From G965276675 sp965276675 (GTDB lineage: Bacteria > Acidobacteriota > Terriglobia > Terriglobales > Acidobacteriaceae), in NCBI GenBank assembly GCA_965276675.1, contig OZ255624.1, forward strand, positions 1,178,001 to 1,242,000: DNA of 64,000 bases, read 5' to 3'. The translations under genes were made by a program, and so were the position numbers. Within the stretch, counting starts at the first letter, position 1, and each line of letters starts with the position of its first letter. Below are positions 35,522 to 42,444 of this stretch, in pieces. The notes beneath the pieces were generated by a model. The model was not told where the DNA came from, ran no database searches, and saw nothing but the letters and a program-made list of their open reading frames with translations.

Positions 35522-36610
35522 GTGCCGCTGCGCGTTCTGATCGCCGGGGGTGGCACGGGCGGCCACATCATTCCCGGGCTTGCGATTGCGGATGAACTCC
35601 GTTTGTATCACGGAGCAGAGGTGGATTGGGTCGGGACTGAACGCGGTCTCGAAACCCGGTTCGTCCCTGCCGCGGGCTACAAGCTTCACCTGATCGAGGT
35701 AGGTCAGCTGAAAAGTGTCAGTCTGCGAACGCGCGTGACCACGCTGACCACGATCCCTAAATCTCTGCTTTCGTGTAAGGCGTTGCTGCGCCAGTTCCGG
35801 CCCGGGGTGGTGGTTGGGGTGGGCGGCTATGCCTCTGGTCCAGCGATGCTGGCCGCCATCCTGAACCGCACACCGACGCTGGCGTTTGAGCCGAACGCGG
35901 CGCCCGGGCTGACTAACCGCCTCGTAGGAAAGCGGGTAACTGCTGCGGCGGTCAACTTCCCGCCCGCTGCCGCTTTTTTTCGCAATGCGGAGGTTACGGG
36001 CATACCGGTGCGGCCAGAGTTCTTTCTGTTGCCGACGAAGGATCCGGCCTCCCCACCGCATCTGTTGGTCTTTGGCGGCAGCCAGGGGGCTCGTGCCTTG
36101 AACACCCGGATGCCGGAGGTCGCGGTTCGGCTGCTGGAGGCGTTGCCGGGGTTGACGATTCTCCACCAGGCCGGAGCGCGCCATGCTGAGACAACCTCCG
36201 CGGCCTACGGGGTGAGCGGAGCGTCAGCGGAACGTTGGCAGGTGCAGCCGTTCCTGGATGACATGGCGGCGCAGTTCGCTCGCGCTGACTTGATTCTGGC
36301 GAGGAGCGGCGCGAGTACGGTGGCGGAGTTGGCCGCTGCGGGTAAGCCGTCGTTGCTGGTGCCGTTTCCGCAAGCCACCGATGACCACCAGCTCCGAAAT
36401 GCGGAAGTGCTGGCCGGTGCCGGAGCCGCCCGGCTGCTCCGCGAAGCGGAGATGACGCCGGAACGACTCTTGAAGGAGCTGCTGTCACTGCTTGGAGACC
36501 GCACTGGTCTGGAGGCCATGAGCCGGAGTGCTCGCACGCTGGCGCATCCAGATGCCGCGCAGACCATCGCAATGATGGCAGCAAGCTTGGCGCAAAAGAA
36601 AACCGGCTAG
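35522..36610 (+). CDS. murG: UDP-GlcNAc:lipid I N-acetylglucosaminyltransferase
   Basis: 362 aa from GTG 35522, 4 bp after ftsW. Two Rossmann halves: N-terminal LIAGGGTGGHIIPGLAIADE and GVGGYASGPAMLA, C-terminal VFGGSQGARALN, LARSGASTVAELAAAGKPS and LVPFPQATDDHQ. A peripheral inner-membrane enzyme that converts lipid I to lipid II. The last codons and stop form the left arm of a hairpin (36601-36630) that acts as terminator for the convergent gene. Last of the uninterrupted plus-strand run. Confidence 0.95.
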   Translation: MPLRVLIAGGGTGGHIIPGLAIADELRLYHGAEVDWVGTERGLETRFVPAAGYKLHLIEVGQLKSVSLRTRVTTLTTIPKSLLSCKALLRQFRPGVVVGVGGYASGPAMLAAILNRTPTLAFEPNAAPGLTNRLVGKRVTAAAVNFPPAAAFFRNAEVTGIPVRPEFFLLPTKDPASPPHLLVFGGSQGARALNTRMPEVAVRLLEALPGLTILHQAGARHAETTSAAYGVSGASAERWQVQPFLDDMAAQFARADLILARSGASTVAELAAAGKPSLLVPFPQATDDHQLRNAEVLAGAGAARLLREAEMTPERLLKELLSLLGDRTGLEAMSRSARTLAHPDAAQTIAMMAASLAQKKTG

Positions 36611-36630
36611 GAGAGGACTCCCAGCCGGTT
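36593..36630 (-). terminator. Terminator hairpin overlapping the murG stop codon
   Basis: AACCGGCT (36601-36608) pairs with AGCCGGTT (36623-36630) and inner GGAG with CTCC, making a long stem. On the minus strand it is followed by TTTTCTTTT, so it terminates the Gly-rich gene. The left arm lies within the last murG codons and its TAG; on the plus strand no T run follows. Confidence 0.75.
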
Positions 36631-36635
36631 GTCGC

Positions 36636-37418
36636 TTACCGGTGACCACCGCCACCATGGGAACCACCACCGCCGCCACCGCCATGGAACCCACCACCGC
36701 CGCCCATAGAGCCGCCATGGAACCCACCCCCACCGCCGACGGAGCCACCATGGAACCCACCGCCCGCTGGGCTGCCGTGGAAACCACCAGCGTTGCCACG
36801 GTATCCGCCGCCATTGTAGGCACGAGGGCCTTCAGCGGAGCCGCCACGGAAGCTACTGCCGTTACCGCCGCGGAAGCCGCCCGGCGAAATGCCCCGGTTC
36901 AGCCCCGGAGCAACGCCATGTCCGTAGCCGACTGGTCCATGACCATAACCATATCCATAGCCACCGTGGCCATAGCCGTAACCACCGTGACCATAGCCGT
37001 AGCCGTCATGGCCATACCCGTAACCACGCCCGTAGTACCCACCGCGCCCGTAGTACCCATACCCGGCGCGCCCGTAGTAGCCGCCCCGGCCATAGCCACC
37101 GTAGAACCCATTGCCCCAGTAGCCGTGGTACCAGGGGCCAGCTCCGATAAAGAAGCCGCTGAGGAACCAGTCCGGACCATAAAAGCCGTACGGCGCGCAG
37201 GAATAGGGATAATAGCTGTAGTATCCGTAGGGGCAGACCGGGGCTACACCGTATCCAGCGTCGTACCCATAGCCGGAACCGTACCCATCGTCGTAGCCGT
37301 CGTATCCCCCTCCGCCAACCCCAATGCCAACCGAGATCTGCGCCGAGGCCTTCGGCAGAAATGCCGCTGAACTGGCCAGCAGTGCGAATAAGACTAAATA
37401 CCGAGAAAATCGCTTCAC
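36636..37418 (-). CDS. Secreted Gly/Tyr/His-rich protein of unknown function
   Basis: 260 aa using GTG 37418, which has a GGGG run 6 nt upstream (GTG 37424 would add two residues). A signal peptide (about 1-27, ending ASA) precedes a Gly/Tyr/Asp stretch, a Cys-containing core (APVCPYGYYSYYPYSCAPYG), FYGPDWFLSGFFIGAGPWYH, then GYGYGHGG-type repeats and a final GGGFHGGS-type tail with many His. The core resembles YXWGXW-type secreted proteins; the His/Gly tail suggests metal binding or a surface coat. It is the only minus-strand gene inside the dcw cluster, between murG and murC. No function is assigned. Confidence 0.7.
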   Translation of the reverse strand: MKRFSRYLVLFALLASSAAFLPKASAQISVGIGVGGGGYDGYDDGYGSGYGYDAGYGVAPVCPYGYYSYYPYSCAPYGFYGPDWFLSGFFIGAGPWYHGYWGNGFYGGYGRGGYYGRAGYGYYGRGGYYGRGYGYGHDGYGYGHGGYGYGHGGYGYGYGHGPVGYGHGVAPGLNRGISPGGFRGGNGSSFRGGSAEGPRAYNGGGYRGNAGGFHGSPAGGGFHGGSVGGGGGFHGGSMGGGGGFHGGGGGGGSHGGGGHR

Positions 37419-37657
37419 AAGCACCCCCTGCCAGTTCTGCCGTGCTGCTAACCCAAGCTGGCGCGCCGTGCTCCGCCTCCCGTGGTTAGGTACGGAGGCC
37501 TTCTACATTGGACCCTACATGTCCCCTAAAAGTTGCGTTCGTGTGACAGGAGACTTGATAAAGAGAGCGACACCCTCCCGGACGAACAAAGACTCCCGGG
37601 CCGAGGTCGCAGATGTCGCGCTGCTAGAGTAGGCAAGGAAGCAAGGAAACACCATCC

Positions 37658-39037
37658 ATGTTTGCGAAGGCGCAGCGCGTTCATTTTATAGGGATTGGCG
37701 GCATTGGCATGAGCGGGATTGCGGAGATCCTGCTCAACCTGGGCTATCCAGTCTCCGGCTCGGATCTCAAGCGGTCGCTCATTACCGATCGGCTCGCCGC
37801 GCTGGGCGCCACGGTCTTTGAGGGCCACGCGCCGGCCAACGTGGTCGGGTCTGGCGTGGTGGTAACGAGTTCGGCGGTGAACGAGACCAATCCGGAGATT
37901 GCGGAGGCACGCACGCGCAAGATTCCGGTCATCCAGCGGGCCGAGATGCTGGCCGAGCTTATGCGGCTGAAGTACGGCATCGCCGTCGCCGGCATGCACG
38001 GCAAGACAACGACCACTTCCATGATTGCCAGCGTGCTCGCAGCGGGGAATCTAGACCCGACGGTCGTGGTCGGCGGCCGCATTGACGCGATGGGTTCGAA
38101 TGCACGTCTGGGGCGCTCGCACTACCTGGTCGCAGAGGCCGACGAGAGCGATCGCTCCTTCCTGAAGCTATCGCCGATCCTCAGCGTCGTGACGAACCTG
38201 GACCGCGAGCACATGGACTGCTACCGCGACATGGCCGACGTGGAAGACGCGTTCGTCGAGTTTATGGACCGCGTGCCGTTTTACGGTGCGGTGACGGCGT
38301 GCATTGATAACCCGCTGCTGCGGGCGGTGCTGCCCCGGGTGCGGCGGCGCGTCTACACCTATGGCATGTCGCCGGATGCAGACTTTGTCACCCGGCTCCT
38401 GCCGCCGCCCGATGGGGTGCGGTCGCGCTTTGAGGTGGTGGCGGACAAGCAGGTGCTCGGCGCCTTCGATCTACACGTGCCGGGGCGGCACAATGTGCTA
38501 AATGCAACCGCCGCCGTGGCAATTGGCATGCAGTTGGAGATTGCGCCCGAGCTGCTGGCTGGGGCCTTGCGCGACTTCCGGGGCGTCGACCGCCGCTTTC
38601 AGGTAAAGGGAACGGTGCGCGGCGTGACGGTGGTGGACGACTACGGCCATCACCCCACCGAGATCGAGGCCACGCTGAAGGCTGCGCGCGAGTGTGGCTA
38701 CCGCCGGGTGCACGTCATCTTCCAGCCGCACCGCTACACGCGCACACGCGATCTACTTGTGGAGTTTACCCGCGCCTTCGATGCTGCCGACACCGTCGAG
38801 ATCCTGGACATCTACGCGGCAAGCGAACAGCCTATCCCGGGCATTACCACACCGGCGCTGATCGAGCGCATCGGGCGGCCGGAGGTGCACCATGCCGCTT
38901 CCATTGAGGACTCGGTCAGAGAAGCGGCGGCGAGGGCACGCGAGGGCGAGGTCATTCTGACGCTGGGCGCCGGCAATGTGTCGCAGGTGGGCGCGCTCCT
39001 GCTCTCTACGTTGGCAGATGGCGAGCCAGGGAACTAG
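37658..39037 (+). CDS. murC: UDP-N-acetylmuramate-L-alanine ligase
   Basis: 459 aa; AAGGAA precedes ATG 37658. N-terminal nucleotide motif VHFIGIGGIGMSGIAEILLN, ATP loop GIAVAGMHGKTTTTSMIASV, then ADESDRSFLKLSPILSVVTN, VDDYGHHPTEIEATL and FQPHRYTRT are diagnostic of MurC. It adds L-alanine to UDP-MurNAc. It is separated from murG by an inverted gene and a 239-bp gap, so it needs its own promoter. No ftsQ/ftsA/ftsZ follow. Confidence 0.95.
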   Translation: MFAKAQRVHFIGIGGIGMSGIAEILLNLGYPVSGSDLKRSLITDRLAALGATVFEGHAPANVVGSGVVVTSSAVNETNPEIAEARTRKIPVIQRAEMLAELMRLKYGIAVAGMHGKTTTTSMIASVLAAGNLDPTVVVGGRIDAMGSNARLGRSHYLVAEADESDRSFLKLSPILSVVTNLDREHMDCYRDMADVEDAFVEFMDRVPFYGAVTACIDNPLLRAVLPRVRRRVYTYGMSPDADFVTRLLPPPDGVRSRFEVVADKQVLGAFDLHVPGRHNVLNATAAVAIGMQLEIAPELLAGALRDFRGVDRRFQVKGTVRGVTVVDDYGHHPTEIEATLKAARECGYRRVHVIFQPHRYTRTRDLLVEFTRAFDAADTVEILDIYAASEQPIPGITTPALIERIGRPEVHHAASIEDSVREAAARAREGEVILTLGAGNVSQVGALLLSTLADGEPGN

Positions 39038-39171
39038 ACTCATCTTGAGCGGCGGTTGCTTTACCGGATCTTCACTTCGCTTTCACCTTGGGCCTGCAAG
39101 CTAATGCAGAGGAGCCTTGCTCGATCCCTCGCCAGTGCACCGCACTGGACTTAACAGGAGATACATCCCCC

Positions 39172-40317
39172 ATGATCAAACCCCATGCTATTGCTCCGTA
39201 CCTGACCCGCCACAATACTGTCGGCAAGCAGCGCCGCGCGATAGGCGACCCGGTTGCTGCGCTCAAGCAGATGACCCGCTTCATCCCTATTCCGCAAGCC
39301 GCCCCGGGAAATCTGGCCGTGCCATTCGCCATCTTTGACCCGGACGCAAACAAGGCAGCGCTCGATGCCGGCAAGCTGGTCTTCCATTGCGTGGGCGACA
39401 CCGGCGGCATTCACGGCACAGCGACCGAAGAGGCGATTGCCGTCGAGATGGAGAACCAGCTCAAGGCAGCGGCCGCTGGCGCAAAACCGGCCTTCTTCTA
39501 CAACCTGGGCGACGTGATCTACTTCAACGGGCAGAGCACGCTGTATAAGACCGAGTTCTACGAGCCCTACCAGTATTATCCGTCGCTGATCTTCGCCATC
39601 CCCGGCAATCACGATGGCGACACCCACGTGTACAAGGGCGATACGCCGGATACGGAGCCCTCGCTCCACGGCTTCTTCCAGAACTTCTGCGCGGCGCAAC
39701 CGGAGCATGTCAGCCCCTATCGCATGTCCATGACGCAGCCCTATGTCTTCTGGACGCTGCAGGCGCCATTTGTAACCATCATTGGACTGTATTCGAATGT
39801 GGAAGGCAGTCTGGACGCGCGGGGCCGCATGGACCAGCAGCATTACCTGGAGACGCAGCTCAAAGCCGCGCCAGCCGATACCAAGCTGCTGATCACGGTC
39901 CACCATCCGCCGTTTTCGCTGGACACGGCACACGGCGGCACCCCGGACATCTTGAATGCGCTGGACCGCGCGATGAAGGCGACGGGAAGGACGCCGGACG
40001 CGGTGCTTTCTGGACACGTGCACAACTACCAGCGGTTCACGCGCACCGTAAACGGGAAGAAGGTTCCCTATGTCGTGGCCGGGGCTGGTGGCTACGCCAA
40101 CGACGCACGCAGCATGCATAAGATCCAGAGCGAGCTGCTGAATGAGAAGCTGCCCTACCAGACTACGCACAAAGACGTGGTCTTCGAGAAGTTCGAGGAA
40201 GAGCAAGCGGGCTTTCTGCGCATCACCGCAAGCGCCAAAGAGGTGCAGTTCGAGTACTTCCGCGTGCCGTTCACCGGCACTCCGGACACCAAGCCCTTCG
40301 ATATCTTTACAGCGTAA
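39172..40317 (+). CDS. Calcineurin-like metallophosphatase
   Basis: ATG 39172 behind AGGAG (11 nt) gives 381 aa without signal peptide. Metallophosphoesterase motifs in order: FHCVGDTGGI (variant of DxH), YNLGDVIYFNG (GDxx), FAIPGNHDGD (GNHD), ITVHHPPFS (H) and LSGHVHNYQRFTR (GHxH). The last block and YVVAGAGGYAN resemble purple-acid-phosphatase-like enzymes. Two metal ions would be bound. The substrate is unknown. It follows murC by 134 bp. Confidence 0.85.
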   Translation: MIKPHAIAPYLTRHNTVGKQRRAIGDPVAALKQMTRFIPIPQAAPGNLAVPFAIFDPDANKAALDAGKLVFHCVGDTGGIHGTATEEAIAVEMENQLKAAAAGAKPAFFYNLGDVIYFNGQSTLYKTEFYEPYQYYPSLIFAIPGNHDGDTHVYKGDTPDTEPSLHGFFQNFCAAQPEHVSPYRMSMTQPYVFWTLQAPFVTIIGLYSNVEGSLDARGRMDQQHYLETQLKAAPADTKLLITVHHPPFSLDTAHGGTPDILNALDRAMKATGRTPDAVLSGHVHNYQRFTRTVNGKKVPYVVAGAGGYANDARSMHKIQSELLNEKLPYQTTHKDVVFEKFEEEQAGFLRITASAKEVQFEYFRVPFTGTPDTKPFDIFTA

Positions 40318-40389
40318 GCGCGCTCGAGTGCGAAAGATCCCCTGCTCTTGAAGGAGCGAAACACCCGCGATCGCAATAGGGAAAGCGGC

Positions 40390-41337
40390 TTAGCGGCTGC
40401 TCCGGGAGCTTGCCGAGCGGGGACGGCTCTTGCGCACTGGTTTGGGCAGGTGCGCGCGCTCTACCCGGCGCAGGCTGGCGGGAGGCTTGCTCTCCGTTGT
40501 GGAGCTGGCACGGCGGGGGCGGGCGGCGCGCTGGAGGCCGAGGATCTCCCGCTCGTCCAGTTCGCGGACCTGGCCCGGCTCGACGTCCAGAACCAGCGAG
40601 CCATAGCCGACGCGGCGGATCTTTTCGATGTGGTGACCGATCTCTTCGAAGAGCTTGCGGATCTGGCGGTTGCGCCCTTCGGTCAGGACAACTTCGTACC
40701 AGGGATTCTCGGCGTCGCGCATCAGGCGGATCTTGGCTGGCTCGGTCAGGACGCGGCCCTCGCCCGAGCCAGGCTGGCCGCGCTCGATCATGATGCCGCG
40801 GCGGAGTTGCTCGATCGAGCTCTCGCTAGGGCGGCCGCTGACCTTGACGAGATAGGTCTTCTCGACCCGGGCCGAGGCGCGGGTAAGTGCGTTGGCGAGC
40901 GCGCCGTCGTTGGTCATGAGCAGCAGGCCTTCGCTGAGGTAGTCAAGCCGCCCGACAGGGAAGACGCGTGCGCCGACGCGTTCAAAGAACTGCATGACGG
41001 TGGGGCGGTGTTCCGGGTCGGAAACGGTGGTTACGAAGCCCTTGGGCTTGTTGAGCATGTAGTATTTGGGGCGCTCTGGCCCATGGAGCAGCTTACCGTC
41101 GACGCGGATGTGGTCGCGCTCCGGGTTGGCCTTGGCGCCCAACTCGGTTATGACTTGCCCGTTGACCTGAATGCGACCCTCGGTGATGAGCTCCTCGGCT
41201 TTACGGCGCGAGGTGATGCCGGCCGCGGCAATGATCTTCTGAAGGCGTTGGATCGGGTCAGCTGTCGTCTTGGCGGTTGCTGCTGGGGAGAGGCCGGGTG
41301 TGTCTTTCTTGCGGGATGTCGGTTTCCGGAGTGTCAT
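40390..41337 (-). CDS. rluB: 23S rRNA pseudouridine synthase RluB-like
   Basis: 315 aa. An S4 RNA-binding domain (about 28-75; RLQKIIAAAGITSRRKAEEL) precedes the RsuA/RluB catalytic domain with YYMLNKPKGFVTTV, FPVGRLDYLSEGLLLMTNDG (catalytic Asp in RLDYLSEG) and LTEGRNRQIRKLFEEIGH. Both ends carry basic, disordered extensions (SRKK and PRRASS types). RluB modifies U2605 of 23S rRNA; RluE/RluF relatives are less likely because of the S4 domain and RNRQIRKL form. Its ATG overlaps the scpB stop, the usual scpB-rluB pair. Confidence 0.9.
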   Translation of the reverse strand: MTLRKPTSRKKDTPGLSPAATAKTTADPIQRLQKIIAAAGITSRRKAEELITEGRIQVNGQVITELGAKANPERDHIRVDGKLLHGPERPKYYMLNKPKGFVTTVSDPEHRPTVMQFFERVGARVFPVGRLDYLSEGLLLMTNDGALANALTRASARVEKTYLVKVSGRPSESSIEQLRRGIMIERGQPGSGEGRVLTEPAKIRLMRDAENPWYEVVLTEGRNRQIRKLFEEIGHHIEKIRRVGYGSLVLDVEPGQVRELDEREILGLQRAARPRRASSTTESKPPASLRRVERAHLPKPVRKSRPRSASSRSSR

Positions 41338-42278
41338 GAAGTCTCCCTCTCTTCGGGAGCTGGGTGCAATTCGGCATGCGGGTTTGGGGAGCTGTCGGCC
41401 TGGGAAGGTTCAGGGCTGGCCTCAGAAGCGGATTCGCTGACGAGTTCGGCTGCAGACGGCATCTGCCCAGACGGGATCGCATCCACATTACTCAGCGGTT
41501 CGTTCTCCGCGTCTGCCAGCTCGCCGGCCATCTTTTCGAACTCCTCGATGCTGGGCAACTCGTTCAGGTCTTTGAGGCCGAAGCGGAGGAGGAACTCCTT
41601 CGTGGTCTTGTAGAGAATGGGCCGGCCGATGACTTGCTTACGCCCCGCGGTGGTGATGAGCTTGCGTCCGATCAGATTGCCCAGCACGCCACCTGCCTCG
41701 ACCCCGCGGATCTCGCTGATCTCGGGCCCGGTGACCGGCTGCTTATAGGCGACGACGGCCAGTGTCTCCAGCGCCTGCAGGGAGAGCTTCATCGGCGGCT
41801 TGAGGGCTTTGACGAAGGCGCGCACGGCATCGTGGTACTCGGGCTTGGTGGACATGCGGTAGCCCCCGGCCACCTCGCGAATCTCCATGCCACGGTCGCT
41901 CCCGGCAAACTCGGCGATGAGCTCGTTGAGAATGATGCGGAGGCGGTCGCGGATCGCGCGCTCGGTGTGGCGGGCGAGGCGTTTAGCGGCGTCTTCTGAG
42001 GGTTCGGGGAGCTGTTCTGCAATTGATGGGTCTGCTGCGAGGGAGGAGGTCTCGGCTGTGGCAACTTCGTCGCGCACGTCCGTTGGTGGTTCTGCGGTCG
42101 TCTGCGGCGGTCCGCTAGCCGCCGATTCGCCAGCTGGAGCAGCTTCGTCATGCTCCGAAGTCCGAGTCAAGGCCAGCTCTGCTTCAATCTCCGCGCCAAA
42201 GATGCTGGCGAGTTGCAGCAGCGTGACCGGCTCTTCCGCGGCATAGACCACGGCTTCAATTCTTGCTCGTACGCTCAT
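41334..42278 (-). CDS. scpB: Segregation and condensation protein B
   Basis: ATG 42278 starts MSVRARIEAVVYAAEEPVTL, the conserved N-terminus (frame opens at 42332); 314 aa. Winged-helix features: RMSTKPEYHDAVRAFVKAL, LSLQALETLAVVAYKQPVTG, EISEIRGVEAGGVLGNLIGR and PILYKTTKEFLLRFGLKDL. About 75 residues of Ala/Glu/Pro-rich sequence are inserted in the first domain (after AEIEAEL) and a similar acidic tail ends the protein. ScpB is the kleisin partner in SMC-ScpAB condensin. scpA is not adjacent. Confidence 0.9.
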   Translation of the reverse strand: MSVRARIEAVVYAAEEPVTLLQLASIFGAEIEAELALTRTSEHDEAAPAGESAASGPPQTTAEPPTDVRDEVATAETSSLAADPSIAEQLPEPSEDAAKRLARHTERAIRDRLRIILNELIAEFAGSDRGMEIREVAGGYRMSTKPEYHDAVRAFVKALKPPMKLSLQALETLAVVAYKQPVTGPEISEIRGVEAGGVLGNLIGRKLITTAGRKQVIGRPILYKTTKEFLLRFGLKDLNELPSIEEFEKMAGELADAENEPLSNVDAIPSGQMPSAAELVSESASEASPEPSQADSSPNPHAELHPAPEERETS

Positions 42279-42444
42279 CGTCCTCGGCGCGGGGCGTCGC
42301 AGAAAACAGCACGCCGCACGGATAGTGCTCATTTCATAGTATCGAAGCGGGGGCGGATCGAGGGGGAGGCCAGTGTGCTGGCGCGCCTTTTCCGGTGCTT
42401 ACAGGAGTATGCTGCGCGTGAGGAGACGGCTTGCGAATTGTGGC

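Noticed and set aside
36650..37060. Dense short tandem repeats that look array-like
   Set aside because: They are codons of the Gly/Tyr/His-rich protein; units vary, no unique spacers, so not a CRISPR array.
37533..37561. Possible promoter TTGCGT-17-TGATAA before murC
   Set aside because: The -10 matches the consensus at only two of six positions.
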